Of a stretch of 64,000 nucleotides of DNA, positions 24,740-33,731 are shown piece after piece. How positions within the stretch are numbered: position 1 is the stretch's first letter; every line of letters begins with the position of its first letter. The stretch spans positions 992,001 to 1,056,000 of the forward strand of contig OY764222.1 in NCBI GenBank assembly GCA_963668325.1, read 5' to 3'. The position numbers and the translations under genes are program-made. The notes under the pieces were generated by a model. The model ran no database searches. It had not been told where the DNA came from and worked only from the letters and a program-made list of their open reading frames with translations. This DNA comes from MPNP01 sp963668325. Lineage in GTDB: Bacteria > Pseudomonadota > Alphaproteobacteria > Rhodobacterales > Rhodobacteraceae.

Positions 24740-25621
24740 GATCAACCTGTAATTTTGATTGAAGCCAAATCCGTTGATAATCAATTATCAAATCAAAAGG
24801 AAATAAAACAGTTAAACCGGTATTTTTCTAGGGTAAATGCTAGTTTAGCGGTTTTGACGAATGGTAAGGTCTGGAAATGGTACACTGCTAAGCCAGACCA
24901 AAAAATACAAGAAATAGATAACTCACCTGCAGTCGAATTTAATTGCGAAGATCTATCTACAATACCATTAGATTTCCTTGATGCTTTGTGTCGGGAGAAT
25001 TTATCACCCCAGAATATTGAAGAAATGGCTTACAAAGAGCTTCTGAAAGCAAGGCTAAGTCTTTGGACCGAAGAGTTGTTTATAAACCCTCCTGAGAGGG
25101 TTTGTAAAATTGCCTTAGAAGAAAATAATATTACTGACTCACAGGCAAAAAAACACGTTAAAAGCGTTATCCTAAGTTTGTTAACAAATAAAATTAAGGA
25201 TCACAAGGGTGATGATGTGCCTCCCGATACAGCAAGCGATTATATAATGGACCCCGATAAAGTCACTAGGCATAGGGCACCATGTAAATTATGGTTAAGC
25301 CAATCTATTACAAAGGAAAAAAGCCAAAAAACAGCCTATTTTAGAGCTGTCCTATGGTTGCTTAGAATGCATAAAAATGGTTATATTGATTGGTTAAAAA
25401 AGGCATCTACAGAATTACCAGCACAGATAAATACTAATCCTGGAAATCCAACTTCGAATTGGTTAAAATTTTGTAAAATTGGGAATCAAACGTATTATAT
25501 TCATCATCATTTTAGCTTTGAAGCACTCAAAAGTAATCTAAAGAGACTTTCCAATATAACAATCTTAGAAAATGGAAAACCTGTCCAATTTGAGAAAGAT
25601 ATTAAAATAAAAAAAATCTGA
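24740..25621 (+). pseudogene. 3' fragment of the interrupted HsdR_N/PD-(D/E)XK-like gene
   Basis: This part encodes the remaining 293 residues. It opens with DQPVILIEAKSVD, which supplies the E-x-K half of a PD-(D/E)XK nuclease core, then LKRYF-like QLNRYFSRVNASLAVLTNGKVW, the usual continuation in HsdR_N-like proteins. The rest is a helical domain and a C-terminal segment without a recognised motif; no helicase motor is present, so it was never a full type I R subunit. The frame is intact to its stop. Without the first half it lacks the acidic residue on the DYALIK strand and is probably inactive. AT-rich composition suggests it was itself acquired. Confidence 0.8.
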
Positions 25622-25795
25622 AACTCAAGCATTTAATATGTGGGTAAAATATACCCTACTGCCTTCTATCTCCCACCGTGAAATAAATCTAAAAACACGC
25701 TAACAAGATAAATTGAATTAAATTGATATATGAGGTATTCCTATGAAGCCCAAAGCAAATAATATTTTCTAAGTTTTGGGTATTTGGAGATACCT

Positions 25796-27679
25796 ATGGA
25801 ACCCGTAACCCTGACTAATGAAATGGTTGTGGTTTTAGTACTACTTGGGTTCACTATTTTCCTCTTTGTCTCAGAAGTAGTGAGAGTCGATTTCGCCGCT
25901 ATTTTGGTAATGGTTATCCTGGGGGGAATCAGCTATATTCCTGGTCTGGAAGGCGTGACAGATATCAACATGCTTTTCGAAGGATTTTCTTCCAATGCAG
26001 TACTTTCCATTATTGCTGTAATGATTATTGGTGCTGGTCTGGACAAGACTGGTCTGCTCAATAATGTGGCAGGCATAATTCTGAAATTTGGTGGTTCTTC
26101 GGAAAAACGTATCATACCGATAGTTTCTGGCACGGTTGGCGTCATTTCCAGTTTTTTGCAGAATGTAGGTGCAGCAGCCCTTTTCTTACCAGTAGTAAGT
26201 AGAATCTCTGCAAGAACCAATCTGCCACTTAGTCGGTTATTAATGCCCATGGGGTTTTGTGCCATCCTTGGTGGCACCATGACCATGGTAGGTTCCTCCC
26301 CCCTCATTCTTCTGAACGATCTGATCGTTAACACCAACACCACGATTTCAGACGAAAATCAGATGCAGACATTCAGTTTGTTTTCCGTAACCCCGATAGG
26401 TGCAGTCCTGGTCTTGACCGGCATAGCCTATTTTGTTTTGGTGGGCAAATGGTTTCTTCCTTCAGCTGGGACCAAGGAAGATGCTACTACAGCCCAATCC
26501 ATGAAAGAGTATGTTAAGCAACTTTACGGGGTAGATGCGGATGTATTTGAAATTGTTATCCCCGACAACCATCCCCTGTATGGAGAAAAGTTTTCCGACA
26601 TAATGGAAGCTTTCAAATTCTATGTCATTTCATCTTACTATCAAGGGCAAAAATGGCTGGCACCCTCGGTTGATACTGAAATTTTAACACCCTGCCGCCT
26701 AGCTCTCCTTGGCGAAAGCGAACGGATAAGAGATTTCGCCAAAACGTTCAATTTGGATATAGATCCTGAAATGACCGTATTCGGACATGATTACTCTGTT
26801 GATAAATCTGGAATAGCCGAAATAGTAATTCCGCCCAACTCTAGGTTGATTGGAAAATGTGCACGGGAGATTAGTCTGCGAAAAACCTACGGCTTGAATC
26901 TTTTGGCTATTCATCGTGGTGAAGATAATCTAAGCTATGCTGAAGGAAAGGATGACCAGGCGGTCCAATTGGGGTTAATAGAATTTCAAGCAGGAGATTC
27001 CTTGGTAGTACAAACCCAATGGACATCACTTTCAAGACTAACCAAAGATCGGGATTTTGTTGTTGTTACCTCAGAGTTCCCCCAGGAAGAGTGGCGACCA
27101 AAGAAAGTTGGTTGGGCACTTATCTTCTTTGCAATATCCCTTTTTCTGATCCTATTCACAGATGTTCGGCTTTCCTGGTGTCTGCTTGTAGGTGCCTGTG
27201 GAATGATATCGACAAAAGTCATCTCCATTGATGAAGCTTACCATGCCATCGGCTGGAGTACGGTATTTTTATTGGCGAGTTTGATACCCTTGGGACGGGC
27301 TGTCCAAAACACAGGTACAGCAGAATGGATTGCCTTCCAGATATTACAGATACTAGATGGTTGGCCAATTTGGGGTATACAGGCCGGGGTCGCTGTAATG
27401 GCTACTTTTTTTACTCTGGTAATGTCCAATGTGGGTGCAACCGTATTATTAGTACCACTGGCTGTATCGATTGCAATTCCACTTGGTGCAAATCCTGCGA
27501 TATTTGCTTTGACCGTAGCCATTTCAACATCCAATTCATTCTTGATCCCTACCCATCAGGTGAATGCCTTAATCATGGGGCCGGGAGGTTATCGGGTGAT
27601 TGACTTTGTCCGAACAGGTGGTGTTATGACTATTCTGTTTCTTGTTGTATCCCTGTTGATGATGAATATAGTTTTTTGA
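25796..27679 (+). CDS. SLC13/DASS-type anion permease with two RCK_C domains
   Basis: This 627-residue inner-membrane protein has two hydrophobic halves separated by a soluble middle. The first half includes FEGFSSNAVLSIIAVMIIGAG and a GSSPLILLNDL motif, and the second contains SNVGATVLLVPLA and SNSFLIPTHQVN, the paired SNT-like motifs of the sodium/sulfate-dicarboxylate family. The middle section (about residues 230-440) looks like two TrkA C-terminal (RCK_C) domains, as in sulfate or organosulfur transporters of the SLC13 type. GGAG lies six bases before the chosen ATG; a TTG four codons upstream is less likely. Substrate is probably an anion such as sulfate or a dicarboxylate. Confidence 0.87.
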   Translation: MEPVTLTNEMVVVLVLLGFTIFLFVSEVVRVDFAAILVMVILGGISYIPGLEGVTDINMLFEGFSSNAVLSIIAVMIIGAGLDKTGLLNNVAGIILKFGGSSEKRIIPIVSGTVGVISSFLQNVGAAALFLPVVSRISARTNLPLSRLLMPMGFCAILGGTMTMVGSSPLILLNDLIVNTNTTISDENQMQTFSLFSVTPIGAVLVLTGIAYFVLVGKWFLPSAGTKEDATTAQSMKEYVKQLYGVDADVFEIVIPDNHPLYGEKFSDIMEAFKFYVISSYYQGQKWLAPSVDTEILTPCRLALLGESERIRDFAKTFNLDIDPEMTVFGHDYSVDKSGIAEIVIPPNSRLIGKCAREISLRKTYGLNLLAIHRGEDNLSYAEGKDDQAVQLGLIEFQAGDSLVVQTQWTSLSRLTKDRDFVVVTSEFPQEEWRPKKVGWALIFFAISLFLILFTDVRLSWCLLVGACGMISTKVISIDEAYHAIGWSTVFLLASLIPLGRAVQNTGTAEWIAFQILQILDGWPIWGIQAGVAVMATFFTLVMSNVGATVLLVPLAVSIAIPLGANPAIFALTVAISTSNSFLIPTHQVNALIMGPGGYRVIDFVRTGGVMTILFLVVSLLMMNIVF

Positions 27680-27715
27680 AATATCGACTAGAATATCTCG
27701 AACTGCACAAAGAAC

Positions 27716-27732
27716 CTTGGAACGATTCCAAG
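27716..27732. terminator. Hairpin between convergent SLC13 and deaminase genes
   Basis: CTTGGAA pairs perfectly with TTCCAAG around CGA. It lies between two converging genes, so it may stop both transcripts, but it has no T-run on either strand. Confidence 0.35.
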
Positions 27733-27735
27733 TGA

Positions 27736-28326
27736 TCAACTGAGTGGAATCTTGTCATGGTGGCTTGAAGCTTGATAGCTTGATGAGAGTCTGTTGTAGG
27801 CTTCATCAAGACGTTTCCTTTGTTCCTCAAACTTATGTTCTTCACCTGCCGATAATTCATCAATTGAACGGCATTGCCAGTAATAATTTTGCCTTGCATA
27901 ATTGCCATTATCAATGCGAAAGACCTCACTCAGGATCTTGAGGTCATGGGGTATGTCGAAAGTGTCACGAGTATCCACATAGCCAAACAGGTAATAAAAG
28001 TTGTCAAAACCAGACCAGGTGATCGCAGAGAGGCAAAGCGAGCACGGTTCATGTGTTGATACAAACAGACAATCATGCGGCTCTGGCCTTTGCGCTCTAT
28101 CAAGAGCGAAATAGGCATTCAAGGTTGATATCTCGCCATGAAAGAGTGGGTTTTGTGTCTCACGGTTTGTTTCGGCAATGACGACTGAAAGGTCATCTTT
28201 TCGCAATATTGCTCCACCAAAAATCTTGTCTCCTCGGCTGACACCAATCTCAGTCAAAGGGATAATGTCAAATTCAATTACGTCCAGTATTCGCTTTACA
28301 AGCATATAATCGGTGTGATTGGTCAT
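27736..28326 (-). CDS. Cytidine-deaminase-fold nucleoside/base deaminase
   Basis: This 196-residue protein has the zinc-binding CDA pattern. FHGEIS (about residue 62) carries the zinc-binding His and the catalytic Glu, and EPCSLC (about residue 93) carries the two zinc-binding cysteines. That pattern fits deaminases acting on guanine, cytosine or related bases; the canonical HAE is HGE here. A charged helical tail follows (EEQRKRLDEAYNRL). I chose the ATG at 28326 because GGAGG lies four bases upstream. It is divergent from the BMP-type ABC importer 590 bases away, a transporter class that often moves nucleosides, so a link is possible but unproven. Confidence 0.85.
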   Translation of the reverse strand: MTNHTDYMLVKRILDVIEFDIIPLTEIGVSRGDKIFGGAILRKDDLSVVIAETNRETQNPLFHGEISTLNAYFALDRAQRPEPHDCLFVSTHEPCSLCLSAITWSGFDNFYYLFGYVDTRDTFDIPHDLKILSEVFRIDNGNYARQNYYWQCRSIDELSAGEEHKFEEQRKRLDEAYNRLSSSYQASSHHDKIPLS

Positions 28327-28589
28327 TAAACCTCCATTAAGGCTTGGGTATCTACCCATTTTAAACAATGTTAAAAAGTAACGTTGAAATATTTACTATA
28401 ACGAAGGTGTCCATGTCGAGCAGACAACACGATATGATAGATACAGAAAATCCTCCAGCAAGTTTTTCTCACATGCCGACCCGAGCCTGTGTGCGGAAGT
28501 ATGGCCCAAATAAGACAATTTGACTCAGATTGAAGTGACAGGAGAGTACAGACTTTGTTATCAATCAAGGCGAACCGAAAATCCCATGA
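28327..28589. other. Left part of the deaminase-ABC importer spacer
   Basis: This sequence lies between two divergently transcribed genes and contains the deaminase promoter. I find no convincing gene. With the decayed transposase-like piece to its right, it looks like degenerate DNA. Confidence 0.4.
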
Positions 28590-28759
28590 ATATTTGATCT
28601 GGCCCTTTATGCAAGCCGTATCCGGGCCGAACGTTCCATTGGCTTGGTCAAAGAGTTCTGGAAGGTGGTTATCTACTTTGTAAACGTACTCGAAACTACC
28701 TTTCGACCGTGATGCTTACAGTGATACGCAACTTAATTCGCAATCAGGCAAAACAATAA
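28590..28759 (+). pseudogene. Possible remnant of an IS5-like transposase C-terminus
   Basis: One frame reads GRTFHWLGQ followed by TRNYLSTVMLTVIRNLIRNQ and a stop, which resembles the end of IS5-type transposases (RTFAWL ... ARNYLAMV..IR..LR). A second frame gives RAERSIGLVKEFW over the same bases, as expected for a frameshifted relic. No start, terminal repeats or catalytic residues remain. The match is by memory and short, so confidence is low. Confidence 0.3.
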
Positions 28760-28916
28760 ATTAAGGTCACATCCTAATTTCTTTGAACTGGAGGCATTCT
28801 GCTAGACAATGTCACCCCCTTCAATATATATAATCCACCTACGTTTATAATTATTTTTATTGATTGGGTACACACTCCAGTCTGGTAATAATAGGAAATA
28901 GCTTAGGAGAATTACT

Positions 28917-30443
28917 ATTCAGGAAACCAGTTTTTTCAAGATCCAAAACCTTTCGAAGGAATACCCGGGGGTAAAGGCCAATGACCGAATTTCCATGTCT
29001 TTGGAGGCTGGGGAAATTTGTGCTCTCCTGGGAGAAAACGGATCTGGAAAATCCACCTTGGTAAAAATGATGTATGGGCTTGTCAAGCCGGATGAAGGAG
29101 AAATGGTTTTTCAATCCAGCAGCTATTCTCCTTCTAACCCCCATGAAGCACGGGCCGCTGGTATTGCCATGGTATTTCAGCATTTTTCATTATTCGATGC
29201 TCTGACGGTAGCTGAAAATATATCCCTGGGTATGGTTGATCCCCCTTCATCCAGCAAACTTTCCAAGAAAATTGAAGAGAAAGGGAAGGCCTATGGCTTA
29301 TCTCTGAATCCAGACAGTTTGGTCGGGTCCCTGTCTGCCGGGGAAAGACAAAGAGTAGAGATTATTAGATGTCTACTTCAAAACCCCAAAATACTCATTA
29401 TGGATGAACCTACTTCGGTCCTTACTCCTCAGGAAGCAGATGTTTTATTTGAAGCGCTCACGAATCTGGCTGCAGAAGGCACAACGATACTTTATATATC
29501 CCACAAGCTGGAAGAGATTAAAACCCTTTGTACCAAGGCAACAATTTTAAGAGCAGGGAAGGTTGTAGCGACCTGTAATCCCAAGGAAAAATCAGCACGT
29601 CAGTTGGCGGAGTTGATGGTAGGTACTTCGATAGGTACACCAAAGAGAGTTGAAGTATTAAGAGACCACGAGGGCACCCCGCTATTAAAGGTCATTGATA
29701 TTGAGAAGGATTCCCCATCCAATTTTGGCACGAGCTTGAGAAGGATTTCCTTTGAAGTATGGCAAGGGGAGGTATTTGGCATTGGTGGGATTGCTGGCAA
29801 CGGCCAAGACGAATTGATGGAAGTTCTTTCGGGCGAAGCACTTCCTCAAAATGGATCAATCCTACTTAATGGGACTGATTTGGCTAAGTTAACCCCGAAT
29901 GAACGGCGCAAAAGAGGTTTGCTTTTTGCTCCAGAACAAAGAGTCGGGCATTCAGCCGCTGGCGAAATGAGTTTGACTGAAAACTCCTACCTTACCGCCG
30001 CTGACCGAAAGAATCTTTCCCGTTATGGAATAATTGATTGGCCCAAAACAGTAGAATTTTCTCAAACAATCATTAAACAATTTGATGTCCGTACACCTGG
30101 AACGGAAAACTTTGCCCAAGCCCTTTCAGGTGGAAACCTTCAGAAATTTGTAATTGGTAGGGAGATTTTGCAGGACCCACAAGTATTGATAGTTAACCAA
30201 CCAACTTGGGGAGTTGACGCAGCAGCGGCAGCAAGTATTCGTCAGAAATTGATGGATTTGGCCGATAGAGGGGCAGCAGTTGTTGTCATCAGCCAGGATA
30301 TTGATGAATTGCTGGAAATTTCTGATTATGTATCGGTTCTATCAGGTGGGAGCCTTAGTAAGGAAAGACCAGTACAAGAATTGACCCGTGAAGATATCGG
30401 CTTGATGATGGGTGCTTCCCAGGAAGTTTCTTTGGAGGCTTAG
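28917..30443 (+). CDS. BMP-type ABC importer, ATPase with two nucleotide-binding domains
   Basis: This ATPase powers an importer of the basic-membrane-protein family, known to move nucleosides and similar solutes. Counting from the ATT at 28917 gives 508 residues, the usual length. The first domain has GENGSGKST (about residues 37-45), LSAGERQRVEI and LIMDEPTSVL; the second has the degenerate GIAGNGQDEL loop, LSGGNLQKF and NQPTWGVD. The first ATG in frame (28995) would cut away the LSKEYPGVKANDRIS strand that all family members have. Between an in-frame stop at 28899 and that ATG there is no ATG, GTG, TTG or CTG. AGGAG lies seven bases before the ATT. Translation from ATT is therefore likely. 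Confidence 0.85.
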   Translation: MQETSFFKIQNLSKEYPGVKANDRISMSLEAGEICALLGENGSGKSTLVKMMYGLVKPDEGEMVFQSSSYSPSNPHEARAAGIAMVFQHFSLFDALTVAENISLGMVDPPSSSKLSKKIEEKGKAYGLSLNPDSLVGSLSAGERQRVEIIRCLLQNPKILIMDEPTSVLTPQEADVLFEALTNLAAEGTTILYISHKLEEIKTLCTKATILRAGKVVATCNPKEKSARQLAELMVGTSIGTPKRVEVLRDHEGTPLLKVIDIEKDSPSNFGTSLRRISFEVWQGEVFGIGGIAGNGQDELMEVLSGEALPQNGSILLNGTDLAKLTPNERRKRGLLFAPEQRVGHSAAGEMSLTENSYLTAADRKNLSRYGIIDWPKTVEFSQTIIKQFDVRTPGTENFAQALSGGNLQKFVIGREILQDPQVLIVNQPTWGVDAAAAASIRQKLMDLADRGAAVVVISQDIDELLEISDYVSVLSGGSLSKERPVQELTREDIGLMMGASQEVSLEA

Positions 30444-30450
30444 ATACTTG

Positions 30451-31536
30451 ATGGTGGTTTTTGAAAGGCGGAGAGAACCCTCCAAATTTTGGACAGGCTT
30501 TACCCCGGTTCTGGCTGTAATGGTAACCATGATAGCGGGAGGGATTCTTTTTGCCCTTTTGGGCAAAAATCCGGTGGAGGCAATCAAAACAATATTTTGG
30601 TCACCGCTTTTTGATCCCAACCTGTCGGCTTATGGTCGACCTCAGATTTTGGTTAAGGCGGCACCATTGATCCTTATTGCTCTTGGACTATCGATTGGGT
30701 TCAAAGCCAATATCTGGAATATTGGGGCCGAGGGACAATACATTATGGGAGCAATCTTCGGAGGAGGTTTTGCCTTGGCCTTTTATCCACTTGAGGCTTG
30801 GTGGGTCTTTCCCCTGATGATAATTTCCGGTGTCGTAGGGGGTATTCTCTGGGCCATGATCCCTGCCTTGCTGAAAATAACATTCCGTACAAATGAAATC
30901 CTGGTGTCCCTGATGCTGGTTTATGTGAGTGAACATTTTCTGGCGTCTGTTTCCTTGGGATTGCTTCGGAATCCGGATGGGATTGGGTTTCCAGGCTCAA
31001 GAAATCTCCAACACTATGAAAGTGCTTCCAATGCAGAACTCTTTGCGGGTTCGGGTATTCACCTGGGAATCATTACTGCATTTATATCAATATTTGCCCT
31101 CTATGGTTTGATAAAGTTTCACAGACTTGGTTTTCAGGTCAGGGTAACCGGTCAATCTGTAAAGATTTCCAGATTTGCCGGTGTGAATCCTAAAATGATG
31201 GTTCTTTTTTGCTTGGCCGCTGGAGGAGGATTGGCTGGTCTCGCGGGAATATTTGAACTTTCTGGTCCGGCTGGACAATTGTCCATTGACTTTAATGTCG
31301 GCTATGGCTTTACGGCAATAATCGTAGCATTCTTGGGGAGATTAAATCCCTTCGGGATAGGCTTGGCAGCTCTACTGATGGCCCTAACCTACATAGGGGG
31401 TGATTTGGCACAGTTCATGCTGAATCTACCTGCAGCAGCTATCCAGGCATTACAGGGGATGCTGCTTTTCTTTTTACTTTCAATGGATTTTCTATCAAAA
31501 TATCGAATAAGGATAAAGCAACGGATACGAGGTTAA
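30451..31536 (+). CDS. BMP-type ABC importer, permease subunit 1
   Basis: This 361-residue permease of the BPD_transp_2 (branched-chain type) fold has about nine hydrophobic helices and the family motif NIWNIGAEGQYIMGAI near residues 88-103, with the EAA-like FRTNEILVSLMLVY segment following. It starts seven bases after the ATPase stop, with GGAGG about twelve bases upstream of the ATG; a TTG thirteen codons upstream overlapping the ATPase gene is less likely. It pairs with the second permease to form the membrane channel. Confidence 0.9.
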   Translation: MVVFERRREPSKFWTGFTPVLAVMVTMIAGGILFALLGKNPVEAIKTIFWSPLFDPNLSAYGRPQILVKAAPLILIALGLSIGFKANIWNIGAEGQYIMGAIFGGGFALAFYPLEAWWVFPLMIISGVVGGILWAMIPALLKITFRTNEILVSLMLVYVSEHFLASVSLGLLRNPDGIGFPGSRNLQHYESASNAELFAGSGIHLGIITAFISIFALYGLIKFHRLGFQVRVTGQSVKISRFAGVNPKMMVLFCLAAGGGLAGLAGIFELSGPAGQLSIDFNVGYGFTAIIVAFLGRLNPFGIGLAALLMALTYIGGDLAQFMLNLPAAAIQALQGMLLFFLLSMDFLSKYRIRIKQRIRG

Positions 31537-32468
31537 TGGATTTTGCAGCAATAAACCCTACAGTTTTCTTCTCAACCATGGTAGTGGCATCGATTCCTGT
31601 ACTATTTGCTGCATTGGGGGAGTTAATTGTAGAAAAGTCCGGGGTTCTCAACCTTGGAGTTGAAGGAATGATGATCATCGGTGCTGTATGTGGCTTCATT
31701 GCCATAGTGCAAACCGGTTCACCCCTAATGGGAGTATTGGCCGCAATAATTGCTGGTGGTATCCTGGCCTTGGTTTTCGGAATTCTGACCCAAGTTCTTC
31801 ATTCAAACCAGGTTGCTACCGGTTTGGCCCTTACCCTATTCGGATTAGGGTTATCGGCCTTGTTAGGACAACAATATGCAGGAATCAAACCACCTACCTT
31901 TCCCAAACCAGATTTTGGTTTTCTAGGCGATCTGCCGATTCTGGGACAGATGTTTTTCAAATACGATTACCTGGTATACGTGGCGTTCATCCTTGTTGTT
32001 GGGGCAAGCTATTTTCTTAATCGGACACGTTCTGGACTTGTTCTAAGGTCAATTGGAGAAAACCATGATGCTGCCCATGCTCTGGGCTATCATGTTATAA
32101 GGGTTCGTTTGGCAGCAATTGTTTTTGGTGGCGGATGTGCCGGTCTGGGCGGGGGTTATCTGGCAATGATTAGAGTTCCTCAATGGACCGAAGGGTTAAC
32201 GGCTGGTGCAGGCTGGATTGCCTTGGCTCTGGTGGTTTTTGCTTCCTGGAAACCATACCGTGTAATTTTGGGTGCTTTTTTATTTGGAGGAGTTACATTA
32301 TTACAGTTGAATTTGCAGGCAATTGGTATTAAAGTCAACCCGGCATACCTTTCCATGGCTCCATATATTATAACGATTATTGCTTTAGTGGTCATTTCAG
32401 GCTCAAGTTCCAGACTTTCAACCCTTGCACCGGCTTCTTTAGGCCAGATATTCCACAAAACCATGTAG
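31536..32468 (+). CDS. BMP-type ABC importer, permease subunit 2
   Basis: This 310-residue permease complements the first. Its motifs KSGVLNLGVEGMMIIGA (about residues 34-50) and HSNQVATGLALTLFG (about residues 88-102) are those of the second permease in BMP-type systems. The ATG shares one base with the previous stop (TAATG), a sign of coupling. Hydrophobic segments span nearly the whole length. Order ATPase, permease, permease, binding protein is normal for these loci. Confidence 0.92.
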   Translation: MDFAAINPTVFFSTMVVASIPVLFAALGELIVEKSGVLNLGVEGMMIIGAVCGFIAIVQTGSPLMGVLAAIIAGGILALVFGILTQVLHSNQVATGLALTLFGLGLSALLGQQYAGIKPPTFPKPDFGFLGDLPILGQMFFKYDYLVYVAFILVVGASYFLNRTRSGLVLRSIGENHDAAHALGYHVIRVRLAAIVFGGGCAGLGGGYLAMIRVPQWTEGLTAGAGWIALALVVFASWKPYRVILGAFLFGGVTLLQLNLQAIGIKVNPAYLSMAPYIITIIALVVISGSSSRLSTLAPASLGQIFHKTM

Positions 32469-32503
32469 ACTAACTTCTATTCATATTAAAGAAAGGATAT
32501 GAG

Positions 32504-33580
32504 ATGATGAAAAAAATAGTTTATAGTGGGTTTGCCTTATTGGCTTCCCTTATATTGTCATTGGGTTTTGCTCATGCAGAACCAACCAAGGTGGGCTTTA
32601 TTTATGTAGGTCCAGTTGGTGATTTTGGCTGGAATTATGAACATGATCAGGGGCGTTTAGCCGTTGAGGAGGCATTTGGTGACCAAGTAGAGACTTCCTA
32701 TGTCGAAAACGTGCCAGAAGGAGCTGATGCCGAGAGGGTACTAACCCAGATGGCTCTAGCAGGTAACGAACTGATTTTCACCACTTCCTTTGGATACATG
32801 GACCCAACGATTAATGTAGCTGCCAAGTTTCCAGATGTGAAATTTGAACATGGTACTGGTTATAAACGGGCCGACAATGTCACCACCTATAGTGCCCGTT
32901 TTTATGAAGGTCGGGCGGTGATTGGTCACATAGCTGGAAAAATGACCAAAACCAACCAGATTGGCTATATTGCTTCTTTCCCAATTCCCGAAGTTATCAG
33001 GGGTATAAACTCAGCTTATATCCATGCCAAGAAAGCCAATCCAGATGTAGAATTCAAAATTGTTTGGGTCTTTACCTGGTTTGATCCTGCCAAGGAAGCT
33101 GATGCTGCTCAGACATTGATTGAGCAAGGTGTGGATGTTATCATGCAACACACTGATTCAACCGCTGCAATGACTATTGCCGAAGAAAAGGGGATATTTG
33201 CTTTTGGTCAAGCCTCTGATATGAAGGAATTTGGACCAACAGCCAGGCTTTCATCAATTATTGATAATTGGGCACCTTACTATGTTGCCCGTACCAAGGC
33301 ACTAATGGATGGTACTTGGAAAAGCGAAGATACCTGGGATGGCATCTCAACTGGTATGGTTGAAATAGGTGAATTTTCCGACCAGATTCCAGCAGATGTG
33401 CAAGCTGAAGCACAGGCGATATCAGATTCCATTTCAAATGGTTCGTACCACCCATTTACCGGACCAATCAACAAGCAGGATGGTTCTGTCTGGTTAAAGG
33501 ATGGTGAAATTGCTGACGATGGAACTCTCCTGGGTTTGAATTTCTATGTTGAAGGTATTTCGGGTTCGATTCCCAACTAA
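32504..33580 (+). CDS. BMP-family substrate-binding lipoprotein-like protein
   Basis: This 358-residue periplasmic protein captures the solute for the importer. It starts with a signal peptide: MMKK, a hydrophobic core, and cleavage after AHA at about residue 25, without a lipobox cysteine, so it is probably soluble. The mature part has the BMP pattern: KVGFIYVGPVGDFGWNYEHD (about residues 29-48) and the aromatic and acidic positions near FTTSFGYMD. Members bind nucleosides or purines; the pocket residues cannot settle the ligand here. A hairpin follows the stop. Confidence 0.93.
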   Translation: MMKKIVYSGFALLASLILSLGFAHAEPTKVGFIYVGPVGDFGWNYEHDQGRLAVEEAFGDQVETSYVENVPEGADAERVLTQMALAGNELIFTTSFGYMDPTINVAAKFPDVKFEHGTGYKRADNVTTYSARFYEGRAVIGHIAGKMTKTNQIGYIASFPIPEVIRGINSAYIHAKKANPDVEFKIVWVFTWFDPAKEADAAQTLIEQGVDVIMQHTDSTAAMTIAEEKGIFAFGQASDMKEFGPTARLSSIIDNWAPYYVARTKALMDGTWKSEDTWDGISTGMVEIGEFSDQIPADVQAEAQAISDSISNGSYHPFTGPINKQDGSVWLKDGEIADDGTLLGLNFYVEGISGSIPN

Positions 33581-33590
33581 CTTTTTGAAA

Positions 33591-33616
33591 GTGAGCCTTC
33601 CTTAAGGGAGGCTCAC
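33591..33616 (+). terminator. Hairpin after the BMP binding-protein gene
   Basis: GTGAGCCTTCC pairs with GGGAGGCTCAC through eleven bases including one G-T pair, with a TTAA loop. Only a weak T-rich tail (TCTTCG) follows. It may trim or stabilise the transporter mRNA as well as limit readthrough into the catabolic genes. Confidence 0.6.
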
Positions 33617-33731
33617 TCTTCGAGAATGTGAATACCCTCAAATTTAGGTATAAACACAAGGTTAATTATCCTTGATGGGATAAATATACTCTCTTGTTTG
33701 GTGTGCATCAGAAAAGAATTGGGAGAATAGA

